A stretch of DNA of 54,757 nt from Candidatus Pacearchaeota archaeon. GTDB taxonomy: Archaea > Nanobdellota > Nanobdellia > Pacearchaeales > GW2011-AR1. A program made the translations under genes and the position numbers. The notes under the pieces were generated by a model. The model had not been told where the DNA came from. It saw only the letters and a program-made list of their open reading frames with translations, and did not search any database. Every line of letters begins with the position of its first letter. Within the stretch, counting starts at the first letter, position 1. The stretch covers positions 1 through 54,757 of the forward strand of contig JAFCFJ010000004.1 in the NCBI GenBank assembly GCA_017608705.1, read 5' to 3'. Below are positions 30,011-39,402 of the stretch, piece by piece.

Positions 30011-30664
30011 ATGTGCAAAAGATGTGAGATGTTGCCTGTATGGGAATTCACGAACAAGCGCAAGCTCTGTGCAAGCTGCTTTTCACGCTATTTCGAGAAA
30101 AAATTTCTTAACACAGTAAGAAAATTCAAACTATTTTCAGCTTGCGATAAAGTACAAGTTAAGTGTGAAAGTGAAGATAAACTTTCAGAAATAAAAAGGC
30201 AGACACTGAGCTTTGTCTTGGAAAAAATGAGAGCAAAACTTAACATAGCACTTGTCAAGAGAAATGCCACTAAAAAAGCAAGCGTGGATAGTGTTGACAA
30301 TATTGCCTCTTGCCTCCTGGATTGCTTTGTTAATAAAAGGCTGAGGAACATGAAAAGATGTGGACCAATTAGGAAGGAAAAAATAGGCAAAAGATGGATT
30401 ACTATTGTTAAGCCTTTTTACCTATTTCTTGATGCTGAAATCCTGCTGTATGCTAAAATAAAAAAAATTGTGAAGCCAAATATTCTTCAACAATGGCCTT
30501 TCAGGCCAGGAGAAAGTTTTATGCTCTCTGGATTACGTGAAGTGGGGGAAAGCAAGAACAAGATGAGAAAAAAACTTCTATTATTCCTCGATGAGCTTGA
30601 GAAAAAACACCCAGAAGTTAAGCATGCGATTGTGCAGGGGTATCTCAGTGTTTACGTTACATAG
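30011..30664 (+). CDS. Degenerate NcsA/Ctu1-like paralog (candidate Ncs2/Ctu2-like protein)
   Basis: N-terminal zinc finger MCKRCEMLPVWEFTNKRKLCASCFSRYFEKKFLNTVRKFKLF and C-terminal VKPFYLFLDAEILLYAKIK...ELEKKHPEVKHAIVQGYLSVY follow the Ctu1 layout. The SGGKDS P-loop is absent. Confidence 0.6.
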   Translation: MCKRCEMLPVWEFTNKRKLCASCFSRYFEKKFLNTVRKFKLFSACDKVQVKCESEDKLSEIKRQTLSFVLEKMRAKLNIALVKRNATKKASVDSVDNIASCLLDCFVNKRLRNMKRCGPIRKEKIGKRWITIVKPFYLFLDAEILLYAKIKKIVKPNILQQWPFRPGESFMLSGLREVGESKNKMRKKLLLFLDELEKKHPEVKHAIVQGYLSVYVT

Positions 30665-30669
30665 TAAAG

Positions 30670-32202
30670 CTAACAAGAAAATTTACAGGTTCCACATCCA
30701 TTCACAGAATTACATGTATTGGCTTCGAATGATGTTGGAGTAGAACCGTCGCACCAAAAGTCTATTACTCCACTCTCACATACAGTTGTATTAATTATAC
30801 TGACTGCACCCGCGCCAGTGACCACATGTACACCTACACTTTGTGCATTTAATACTTTACATGAGCTCACAATGGTATCTTGAGAATCTCCTATATGAAT
30901 CCCATTGTTTGATGGATTTGCTATTGAAACATTTTTTAGTATATTCCCATTAGATCCCCCATAAATCATTATTCCAGCAGGATCAGGTGAAGAGGTTATT
31001 GAAATATTTGTTAGATTATTTTTATGAGATCTTACTATTTTAATTGCTCCACCACTCATATTTATTTTATTAATGAGGTTGTTAGAGGCATCTTCTAAAT
31101 AAATTCCTTTTCCAAAAATGTTTCGGATAGTTAAATTAGTAAGGGTACTATTTGAACTAGAGATCTTAATATCATAATAATTTTCGTTTACTTTACCATT
31201 ATTTGTAATCATGGTATCTTTTATTAAATTTTTTTCTCCTTTTATAAGCGAAATACCATTACCATTGTTTTTTTCTATTATTGAATTTACTATTATATTT
31301 TCAGAGCTATTATAAAGGTCAATTCCCGTTCCTGGATTTAGAGTTATGTTAAGGTTTTCAAATTTATTTTTGCTTGCCCCATGTGCCCCCAGGGCAAATG
31401 TGACCCAATACATAAGGGTACAGTTTTTTATTGTTATGTTAGTTACTTGAGGATTTCTCTCGTGCCAAATGGCAATCCCATTAAAATTGGTACTCTGGCC
31501 TGGCTGAGGGTCCCCACTTATCAGATGCCCTTGGCAATCAAAGATTATATTTTTTCCAGTTATATTTATACAAAGAGAAGAAGATGGTCCTATAATATCT
31601 TTTGTAAGCTTATACACAACACCAGAACGGTTGAGTTCCTGGCATGAATCTATATAGAGCACAAGAGGCTCTCTTGCCTCTGGAGGAACATCTGTTACGC
31701 TACTACCTCCAGAACCACCCCAACTAGCACCTCCGCCACCTCCTATGTCAGCCCTCTTGTATATTTCATCTTGCTTTGGCCCTATCTTGATTTGCGTGCC
31801 TATAAGAAGCATTGGGTATATAGAGAGAATATTGAAATTTGGCATGCAGCTTGTGTCAAGCGTGAATGTTTTTGTTTCTAATGGTTCGGGCAAATCTTGT
31901 GTCTTTTCTATGCTACAGCTCTCTCCTTCCTCGCTGTTCTCTAACACGAACTTAATTCCTGCAAGCTCAGCCTTGTCATTACCACGCCTTATGCTTATCC
32001 ATGCTGTCTTGCTTGTTTCGTTATAGCTGAATGCTACTATGCTCAGACTTATGCTATATGGCTCAGCCCTTATCTCTTTTTCCTGTTTTTGCATTTCTTG
32101 CTTTATTATAAGCCAGACAATAAGCACAGAGGTTACGACAAGCAAAACGAGCAGGACAGTGGCAACAATAGGGCTTACTGCTCTACTAGGCCTCTTTTTC
32201 AT
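30670..32202 (-). CDS. Type IV pilin-like signal fused to a beta-helix (NosD/pectin-lyase-like) surface protein
   Basis: N-terminus RAVSPIVATVLLVLLVVTSVLIVWLI; C-terminal repeats such as NKFENLNITLNPGTGIDLYNSSENIIVNSIIEKNNGNGISLIKGEKNLI. Confidence 0.85.
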   Translation of the reverse strand: MKKRPSRAVSPIVATVLLVLLVVTSVLIVWLIIKQEMQKQEKEIRAEPYSISLSIVAFSYNETSKTAWISIRRGNDKAELAGIKFVLENSEEGESCSIEKTQDLPEPLETKTFTLDTSCMPNFNILSIYPMLLIGTQIKIGPKQDEIYKRADIGGGGGASWGGSGGSSVTDVPPEAREPLVLYIDSCQELNRSGVVYKLTKDIIGPSSSLCINITGKNIIFDCQGHLISGDPQPGQSTNFNGIAIWHERNPQVTNITIKNCTLMYWVTFALGAHGASKNKFENLNITLNPGTGIDLYNSSENIIVNSIIEKNNGNGISLIKGEKNLIKDTMITNNGKVNENYYDIKISSSNSTLTNLTIRNIFGKGIYLEDASNNLINKINMSGGAIKIVRSHKNNLTNISITSSPDPAGIMIYGGSNGNILKNVSIANPSNNGIHIGDSQDTIVSSCKVLNAQSVGVHVVTGAGAVSIINTTVCESGVIDFWCDGSTPTSFEANTCNSVNGCGTCKFSC

Positions 32203-32239
32203 GTTTAACTAAGGTTTTTCCTGTTAATAAAGATTTCGG

Positions 32240-32926
32240 CTAGCAACATCCAATATTTTGTTTCTTCAAAGTGTGGAGCAGGGTATTGACAAACTCACAA
32301 AGATTGCTAAAGAGAAAATCTGGCCCGGCCTTAAGAACCTTTGCCCGAGAATTCCATGCACACTTGCTGACTACTATCGCGCTTATGCATCCAGTCTTCC
32401 TTGCTGTTTCAACATCAGCTGCGCGGTCGCCAACGTAGATCAGCTGGTTTGGCCTTAGCTTGTATTGTTTCTTCAGTTTTTTTATCATTTCTTCCTTGCT
32501 TTTGAATTTATCACCGCCAATAACACGAGAGAAGCAAGATTCAACTCCAAACCTTTTCAATATTTTTTTCAGGAAAGGTGTGATAGAGTTTGAAAGTAAG
32601 ACAAGTTTATATTTAGCTTTCAGTTTTCTTAGGTGTTTTATACATTTGCATGGTCTTATCCTATTACTTTTTCTCACAGCCTCCTTATTTACTTCTCTTG
32701 CCACTTTTCTCGCTAACTCCATGCTGAGTCCAGAATCCATCAAAACCTCGTGCATTCTTTTTCCTAGATTGATAAATACCTTTCTCCTTGTGTCTCTTTC
32801 CTTGACCCCTGCTCTTTTGAGATGTTTTATCGCAAGCTTCAAATAGAATTTCTTTGTGTTGGCAATAACACCATCAAAGTCAAAGATTATAAGCTTTACA
32901 TTCTTCAACTCATGTTTATGTTTCAT
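32240..32926 (-). CDS. HAD-superfamily hydrolase (phosphoglycolate phosphatase-like)
   Basis: LIIFDFDGVIANTKKFY; LLSNSITPFLKKIL; LIYVGDRAADVETARKTGC. Confidence 0.88.
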   Translation of the reverse strand: MKHKHELKNVKLIIFDFDGVIANTKKFYLKLAIKHLKRAGVKERDTRRKVFINLGKRMHEVLMDSGLSMELARKVAREVNKEAVRKSNRIRPCKCIKHLRKLKAKYKLVLLSNSITPFLKKILKRFGVESCFSRVIGGDKFKSKEEMIKKLKKQYKLRPNQLIYVGDRAADVETARKTGCISAIVVSKCAWNSRAKVLKAGPDFLFSNLCEFVNTLLHTLKKQNIGCC

Positions 32927-32927
32927 T

Positions 32928-34904
32928 TTAGCTTTGCTGTTGTCTCTTCAGGAAATCGTCTATGAACTTTTTTCTGCTTTCCACATCTATTATTCTCTGA
33001 AGCCTATAACATATCATGCCATCTCGCTCTATTTTTTCAGCCCTTATCTCTGTAACACTTTTTCTATGAGATGTCTCGCTCAGCAAAATTTCATTTTTCG
33101 CTAACCTTGCTAATTTTCTTGTCGTAGCAAAAATTCCGTGCAATGGTGTAAACCTAAGAGTTTTTCCTTCCAGCACATCAATTATCTCACCAGTATGCAT
33201 AGCGATGCCAAATTCTACTTCCTGCTTATTGAGCAATTCAGCAATTTGTTCTGCAAGTCTTCCTGCCTTGCTTTCATTCTTGTATGTTTTTGTTATGCTC
33301 GGAGAGAAAATAACGAAAAGCATTTCCTGAGTTCTGTATAGTGCGCCCTCACTTTTTTCAATAATTTTTTCAATTTCTTCTATCAGTGATTTTTTTTCTT
33401 GTTCTTGCTTTGGCTCGCTTTCAATTCTTATCGCGAGAACACATGCATTGTTTTTGTTTCCCTTAACAACAAGAGAATGCAATGCTTCAAAACCTCGAGT
33501 CGTTGGCTGTACAGTTTTTATGTTTGCACTTTTTATCTTTATTACCCGTCCTGCATGCTCATCCTTTCTCTTGCCAAATCTGCTGAGTTTTGACAGACTA
33601 AACCTGAATTTGAGAGTAGGCCTTATATTTCTTGCAGATATGAACATGAAAGCTACAACAACACCTATAAAGAAAAGCCATGCAAAAATGTATCGTAGCG
33701 TGCTTTGTTTTCTTTCTCTGTGTGTCCTGAGGCCAATTGCTTTGCCAGTCAAGGCTACGTTGCTTGCTCTTACACTCTTTACACCATCTGTGATCTCTAC
33801 ATCGTAGACACCTGTAGGTGCCTGAAGCAAGAATTTCACACGCTGTCCTACATCGAGATAGATATCTTTGATATAACTCTCATTGCCAATTCTTACTTCT
33901 ATACTCTTTTCATAAGGAACATTGCCAACATTTTCTACAATGAGTGTATCATTGATTACTCTGAATTCTGCTTCTTCGTTCTCGAGAACATAAAATAACC
34001 TTCTTCCGTCTAGGCCATTAGCTCTTGCTTCTATGCTCCAGTAGCCAGCACTCGCATTTCTCATAAGCCCGAATTCTTGTTTCTCATTAGCTTTAACTAT
34101 TTTTTCCATTACTCTTTTCTCATTGCTATCTTCTACACTTATTGTTATTTCCCCATCAATTTTATTTCCTGTCTGATCCCGCAATTCTGGTATAAAAGCC
34201 ACTGATGTGCCTGGCTTGTAATCTTGCTGTTCCATGACTATTACTATCTCTGTAGGAACCTGTTTCACATAGAATTGCATCTGTGCTGTTCCTGTATTTA
34301 GAATTTCTCCACCAGCTTTTTCATCTATGGTGACGGTAAGCAGATAATTTCCTGCCGCCATGTTTTCCGGCAAGCTTATATTGGCCTTCAATTTTCCATT
34401 ATGCATGAGAAGCTGTTTTGCAATATTTGTTCCTTCTATCTTTATCGTGGCGATGCCATCTACAGGCTCTCCATTTAGCTTCTTTGCATTCACATTCAAC
34501 ATAATGGAAGCTCCGGGCATGAATTGTTTATCATTCAGCGCTACTTCAACTTCGACGAGATTTGTGATATTGAATTGGGTCGTGGTCTGAGTTTCATTTC
34601 CATAGCTTGCAATAATTTTGCATATTCCGTGAAGGCCTTTATCAAATTTCTTTTTGCTTGTCATGAAATAAACATTTACACTGTTTTCGTGTAGATAACT
34701 GGTATAGATCACTTCTGTTGCCTCGCTACACACTAACTCAAGTTTCAGCGGTTCATCTTTTATTTCGCTTACAAGAACAGAAATAAAGATTTCATCACCA
34801 ATATTATAAACAGGTTTTGGCTCATTCAGAATAATCTCTGCTGATATAAGAGGACTGAATATAATGAGTAAGTATACAAAGTATGCAAAGATAGATTTTT
34901 TCAT
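32928..34904 (-). CDS. Single-pass membrane protein: signal peptide, multi-domain ectodomain, TM, cytosolic degenerate class III cyclase-like domain
   Basis: Signal MKKSIFAYFVYLLIIFSPLISAEI; beta-rich ectodomain repeats; TM YIFAWLFFIGVVVAFMFIS; C-terminal VEFGIAMHTGEIIDVLEGKTLRFTPLHGIFATTRKLARLAKNEILLSE. Confidence 0.75.
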   Translation of the reverse strand: MKKSIFAYFVYLLIIFSPLISAEIILNEPKPVYNIGDEIFISVLVSEIKDEPLKLELVCSEATEVIYTSYLHENSVNVYFMTSKKKFDKGLHGICKIIASYGNETQTTTQFNITNLVEVEVALNDKQFMPGASIMLNVNAKKLNGEPVDGIATIKIEGTNIAKQLLMHNGKLKANISLPENMAAGNYLLTVTIDEKAGGEILNTGTAQMQFYVKQVPTEIVIVMEQQDYKPGTSVAFIPELRDQTGNKIDGEITISVEDSNEKRVMEKIVKANEKQEFGLMRNASAGYWSIEARANGLDGRRLFYVLENEEAEFRVINDTLIVENVGNVPYEKSIEVRIGNESYIKDIYLDVGQRVKFLLQAPTGVYDVEITDGVKSVRASNVALTGKAIGLRTHRERKQSTLRYIFAWLFFIGVVVAFMFISARNIRPTLKFRFSLSKLSRFGKRKDEHAGRVIKIKSANIKTVQPTTRGFEALHSLVVKGNKNNACVLAIRIESEPKQEQEKKSLIEEIEKIIEKSEGALYRTQEMLFVIFSPSITKTYKNESKAGRLAEQIAELLNKQEVEFGIAMHTGEIIDVLEGKTLRFTPLHGIFATTRKLARLAKNEILLSETSHRKSVTEIRAEKIERDGMICYRLQRIIDVESRKKFIDDFLKRQQQS

Positions 34905-35010
34905 CTTACTTTTTCCAGGCTGAATGGCTATATAAATATTTTTGTGCATTGTGTTTAAATAGTCTTGCAAAACTCAAAAGTTTTATAAATTTATCCTACC
35001 AACACGAAAT

Positions 35011-36153
35011 ATGGAAATGAATGAGGAAAAAGAGGAACGAGTTTTTGAGGTGACACCATGGCAAGTGAGCGGGGAGGTTGATTATGATAAACTTGTGAAG
35101 CAATTTGGTGTTTCGCTTATTGATGCACAGCTCATGAAGAGAATAGAGAAACTTGCTGGCTCTCATTTTATGCTTCGTCGTGGCCTGTTTTTTGCACACC
35201 GCGACTTGCCATGGTTGCTTGCCCGGTATGAAACAGGAGAAAAATTTTTTCTTTACACAGGCAGGGGCCCGAGTGGCAAGACACATATAGGCCATCTTGT
35301 TCCTTGGATATTTACTCGCTGGCTTCAGGAAAAATTTGATGTTGAGGTCTGGTTTCAGCTTACTGACGATGAGAAATTCTTGTTCAGCGATACCATGGAG
35401 AGGCCAGAACAAGCAAATGAGCTTGCTTACGAAAATGTTCTTGATTTTCTCGCTCTTGGTTTTGAGCCTGGTAAAACTTTCGTATTCAGCAATCTCGACT
35501 ATGCCAAAACACTTTACAGACAAGCTATTCGGGTGGCAAAGAAGGTTACATTTTCTACTGTCAAGGCCGTATTCGGTTTCAACAATGAGAACAACATAGG
35601 CCAGATTTTTTTCACAAGCATGCAAGCAGTACCCGCTTTCTTGCCAAGTGTTCTTGCAGGCAGAAACATTCCTTGTTTGATTCCACATGGCATAGACCAG
35701 GATCCGCATTTCCGTATTGCACGTGATGTGTTGCCAAAGCTTGGCTATTATAAGCCAGCATCAATACAATGTAAATTCCTGCCTGGTCTGACAGCAACAC
35801 CAAAAATGTCAAGCTCAAAGCCCGGAGATGCTATTTTCACAACAGACACACCTGAGGAGATCGCCATGAAGGTAAAGAAATATGCTTTTTCTGGGGGTCA
35901 GCCAACAATACAGGAACATAGGGAAAAAGGTGGCAATCCTGACATTGACATGTGTTTCATATGGCTGAAATATCTTTTCGAGCCAGATGATAAAAAACTT
36001 GAACAGATTTATTGGGATTACAAAACAGGCAAAATGCTTACCAGCGAGCTCAAGGAGATATTTATCGAGAAGGCGACAAGTTTTTTGCGCACACATCAAG
36101 AGGCTAGGGAAAAAGTAAGGAAAGAGCTTGATAGGTTTGTGCTTAAGGACTAG
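35011..36153 (+). CDS. trpS: Tryptophanyl-tRNA synthetase (archaeal type)
   Basis: FFLYTGRGPSGKTHIGHLVPWIFTRWLQ; IPHGIDQDPHFRIARDVLPKLGYYKPA; TPKMSSSKPGDAIFTTDTPEEI. Confidence 0.96.
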   Translation: MEMNEEKEERVFEVTPWQVSGEVDYDKLVKQFGVSLIDAQLMKRIEKLAGSHFMLRRGLFFAHRDLPWLLARYETGEKFFLYTGRGPSGKTHIGHLVPWIFTRWLQEKFDVEVWFQLTDDEKFLFSDTMERPEQANELAYENVLDFLALGFEPGKTFVFSNLDYAKTLYRQAIRVAKKVTFSTVKAVFGFNNENNIGQIFFTSMQAVPAFLPSVLAGRNIPCLIPHGIDQDPHFRIARDVLPKLGYYKPASIQCKFLPGLTATPKMSSSKPGDAIFTTDTPEEIAMKVKKYAFSGGQPTIQEHREKGGNPDIDMCFIWLKYLFEPDDKKLEQIYWDYKTGKMLTSELKEIFIEKATSFLRTHQEAREKVRKELDRFVLKD

Positions 36154-36161
36154 GTGATTAG

Positions 36162-36953
36162 TTAGCGTTTTTCCTTATAGAACACATGCCTACTTGGCCC
36201 AAATTTTGTTTGTAGTATGCCGATCCTCTGCATTTTTGGCGATTTTGTCCACCATGTCTTTTTTTCAACATTTTTGTGTAGATAATGGGTTGCTCCTTTA
36301 CCATAATCCGGAAGACGCTGGGCAAGTATACCATAAGCGTTTTTTACACACAACCGCCATGCTTTTCTCTCGCCAAAGCCTTGCTGTGTAGGCTTGAGCA
36401 ATTTATCTAAGTTAGGATCATTGTTATTGAAACAACTATACTGCCATCTCGCGAGCACCACCTCATGCAGAGTATCGCCATAATAGCCAGCTTTCAGCCT
36501 GTTTATTGCTGTATAACCAATTGCTATACGCTCTTCTGCATTGCAGCTACGTGCCTCGCCGTAAATCATTCTTGCAAGTAGCCATACAGGATTATCATTC
36601 CATAGCTCTTGCTTACTTTCTAAGCTTGGGTCTTGCTTGAGCAAGTATTCAAGCAAACAGGAATTTTTACGCAAATAGCTTGCAAGCTCATCAAGGTTCT
36701 CTCTTGTTACCGTCTTATACTTCGTGCAAAATTCATTCCATTTTTCATTTTTTTCCTTTTCGATCATGGTCTCCAAATTTCCCTCTGCTTTCATGTCTGC
36801 AGAACTAACAATCTCTACCACACTACCTGTCTTATTTGGTATATTTTTTTCTTGGTTCGTACCTTCATGCTTGACCATCGTATAATTCAGGGCCAGAGCT
36901 GTCGCGATGCCGAGCACAATTGGTTTCCAATATTCTCTGATTATATTTGTCAT
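36162..36953 (-). CDS. Membrane-anchored cell wall hydrolase (SleB/CwlJ, Hydrolase_2-like)
   Basis: NPVWLLARMIYGEARSCNAEERIAIGYTAINRLKAGYYGDTLHEVVLARWQYSCFNNNDPN; N-terminal hydrophobic segment. Confidence 0.85.
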   Translation of the reverse strand: MTNIIREYWKPIVLGIATALALNYTMVKHEGTNQEKNIPNKTGSVVEIVSSADMKAEGNLETMIEKEKNEKWNEFCTKYKTVTRENLDELASYLRKNSCLLEYLLKQDPSLESKQELWNDNPVWLLARMIYGEARSCNAEERIAIGYTAINRLKAGYYGDTLHEVVLARWQYSCFNNNDPNLDKLLKPTQQGFGERKAWRLCVKNAYGILAQRLPDYGKGATHYLHKNVEKKTWWTKSPKMQRIGILQTKFGPSRHVFYKEKR

Positions 36954-37149
36954 ATTTTCACTACTCTTTAGTGATATTTAAATCTTTCGTTTTTTCTACA
37001 CTGAAATTTAGTTAAGTTTTTCTGTATTAACATCTTCGGTCTTAAGCAGCACTATCATAACGAAGGTTGCTTTGTTTTTTATTTTTGTTTTTGATATTCA
37101 GTTGTAGAGCTGGGATTACTTTTTTAAACCCTTGGTTGCTTTTTTGAGC

Positions 37150-38877
37150 ATGAGAATCTTGTGTTTGCACTGCGATTACATCTGGTTTAAGCCAGTGAAG
37201 CCAGCATTGCGTGGTATTAAGCTAAGTAAAGAGGAGAAACAGGAGCGTAGGGTCGGGGAATGTCTTGTTGTCTTTACAGCTGTTGAGGCGAGTGATGATC
37301 TTGACATTGTTAGCTCTTTTGTGGCCAATATCGAGGAGATAGCTGACAAGGTTAATGCAAAACGTATAGTTCTTTACCCATATGCCCATCTTTCTTCAAA
37401 TCTCGCATCAGCAGAGATCGCGCTTGATGTGCTCAAAAAGGCTGAGCAAGTGCTAAAAGAAAAAGGCTATGAGGTGGTGAGAGCACCGTTTGGTTACTAC
37501 AAAGCATTCGAGCTTAGATGTAAGGGCCATCCTCTTGCTGAGTTGAGCCGTAGTTTTGGCGCGCGAGAAAAAATCAGCGAGAAGGCTGACATGCTTGTGA
37601 TAAAGGGGCTTGACAAGAAAATTGACATAGAAAAAGAGGTAGCAAGACTTGGAAAATGGCTACTTGATAAACGTGAGCTAAGCACCAGTGACCATAGGAT
37701 TATTGGACAACAACTCGACCTGTTCAGTTTTCATGATGTGGCAAGTAGTATGGTATTTTGGCATCCGAAAGGCATGCTTATTCGCAAGCTACTCATAGAA
37801 TTTTCACGCCAGGAACATAGCAAGCGCGGTTATGAAGAAATCCTCACGCCACAAATTATGGATGTGAAGTTATGGAAAATCTCTGGACATTGGGACTATT
37901 ACCGTGATTTTATGTTTCTCGCTACGAACACACAAAAAGAGCTTTTCGCGGTAAAGCCGATGAACTGCCCTGGGCATATCCTCATTTACAAAACAAAAGC
38001 ACGTTCGTATCGCGAGTTACCGATAAGATGGCTTGAATTTGGTATTGTGCATAGAAACGAGCTTAGCGGCGTAACCTCTGGCATGTTCCGTGTCAAGCAA
38101 ATAACACAGGATGATGCCCATATTTTTTGCACAGAAGAACAGCTCGAGGAAGAGATAAAGAATGTCATAGAGCTTATAGATTATTTTTACAAGATTTTTG
38201 GTTTTAGCTATAGGGTTGAGCTAAGCACGAGGCCTGATAAAAGAATCGGAAGCGATGAAATTTGGGATCTTGCCGAGAACGCGTTAAGGCAGGCTCTTGA
38301 CAAGCTTAACATTGCTTACAAGGTTAACGAGGGCGAGGGCGCTTTCTATGGGCCGAAGATTGATTTTCATATAAAAGACAGCCTTGGGAGAGAATGGCAA
38401 TGCGCCACAATTCAGCTCGATTTTTCCATGCCTGAACGTTTCAAACTTGAGTACATAGATGAGAATGGCAAGAGCAAGAGACCAATAATGCTCCACAGAA
38501 CTGTTTATGGTAGCATAGAACGCTTTACCGCTATATTGCTTGAGCATTACCAAGGTAAGCTACCGTTATGGCTTTCTCCTGTGCAAATCAAGGTGTTGAG
38601 CTTTACTGAACGTAATACAGAGCACGCGGAAAAAATTGCTAAAGTGTTGGAGCAAGAAGGCTTTCGCGTTGAGCGTGATTTCTCAAGTAGGACCCTTGAC
38701 TATAAAGTGCGGGAAGCAGAACTCGAGAAAGTGCCGTATATTGTGGTGATCGGCGACAAGGAGCAAGAGCAAGGAACGATAGCGGTAAGGAAGCGAGGAA
38801 ATAGGAAAGTAGAATTTGGTGTGAAGCTTCAAGGGTTTGTTCAGAAACTAAAACAAGAGATTGAGGAGAAAAAATGA
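37150..38877 (+). CDS. thrS: Threonyl-tRNA synthetase with archaeal-type N-terminal domain
   Basis: MRILCLHCDYIWFKPVKPA...; FAVKPMNCPGHILIYKTKARSYRELPIRWLEFGIVHRNELSG; RPIMLHRTVYGSIERFTAILLEHYQGKLPLWLSPVQIKVL. Confidence 0.97.
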   Translation: MRILCLHCDYIWFKPVKPALRGIKLSKEEKQERRVGECLVVFTAVEASDDLDIVSSFVANIEEIADKVNAKRIVLYPYAHLSSNLASAEIALDVLKKAEQVLKEKGYEVVRAPFGYYKAFELRCKGHPLAELSRSFGAREKISEKADMLVIKGLDKKIDIEKEVARLGKWLLDKRELSTSDHRIIGQQLDLFSFHDVASSMVFWHPKGMLIRKLLIEFSRQEHSKRGYEEILTPQIMDVKLWKISGHWDYYRDFMFLATNTQKELFAVKPMNCPGHILIYKTKARSYRELPIRWLEFGIVHRNELSGVTSGMFRVKQITQDDAHIFCTEEQLEEEIKNVIELIDYFYKIFGFSYRVELSTRPDKRIGSDEIWDLAENALRQALDKLNIAYKVNEGEGAFYGPKIDFHIKDSLGREWQCATIQLDFSMPERFKLEYIDENGKSKRPIMLHRTVYGSIERFTAILLEHYQGKLPLWLSPVQIKVLSFTERNTEHAEKIAKVLEQEGFRVERDFSSRTLDYKVREAELEKVPYIVVIGDKEQEQGTIAVRKRGNRKVEFGVKLQGFVQKLKQEIEEKK

Positions 38878-39398
38878 ACACTCTTGCTGATTTTCTCTCA
38901 AGGCTAGAGTCAAGTGAAACCTATGGGAAATTTATCGCAAGATATCCTAATGCCTATCTAAGTGCATGTTTTTTCGTGCTTGATTTTGAAACCTCGAGTA
39001 ATGTGTATGAGCTTGATTTTTATGTTCCAGGCGAGAAGAAGATAGCTACATTTTCTATCCCTGCCGACAAAAAGGGTGAAGAGATTAAGATGAGATTCGC
39101 TGAAACACTCTCGAAGAATAGCGATGAAAGGCAAGAGATGCCTGTCAAGTTGGAAAATGTTTCCATCAGCTTGGAAGAATTGCAAAAGCTAGTAAAGAAG
39201 GCTATGAAAGAACATAATATGATGAAGGGACTGAACAAAATTATTGCTATAGTGCAGAATAATCAGGGCAGAGTTACGTGGCAGCTGAACTGCATAACAG
39301 ATGGTTTCAGCATAATTAAACTAAGGATTGATGATAAAGGCAAAAACGTAGTGAGTTTTGAACAGGTTTCGCTTTTTGATTTTGTACGAAAATCCTAA
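38874..39398 (+). CDS. Hypothetical protein overlapping thrS
   Basis: 174 aa ORF with 4-nt ATGA overlap with thrS (translational coupling). Confidence 0.7.
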   Translation: MNTLADFLSRLESSETYGKFIARYPNAYLSACFFVLDFETSSNVYELDFYVPGEKKIATFSIPADKKGEEIKMRFAETLSKNSDERQEMPVKLENVSISLEELQKLVKKAMKEHNMMKGLNKIIAIVQNNQGRVTWQLNCITDGFSIIKLRIDDKGKNVVSFEQVSLFDFVRKS

Positions 39399-39402
39399 CA
39401 CC

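Noticed and set aside
34996-35709. 237-aa minus-strand ORF
   Set aside because: Antisense to the well-supported trpS gene; composition looks like the reverse of an aminoacyl-tRNA synthetase and no family was recognised.
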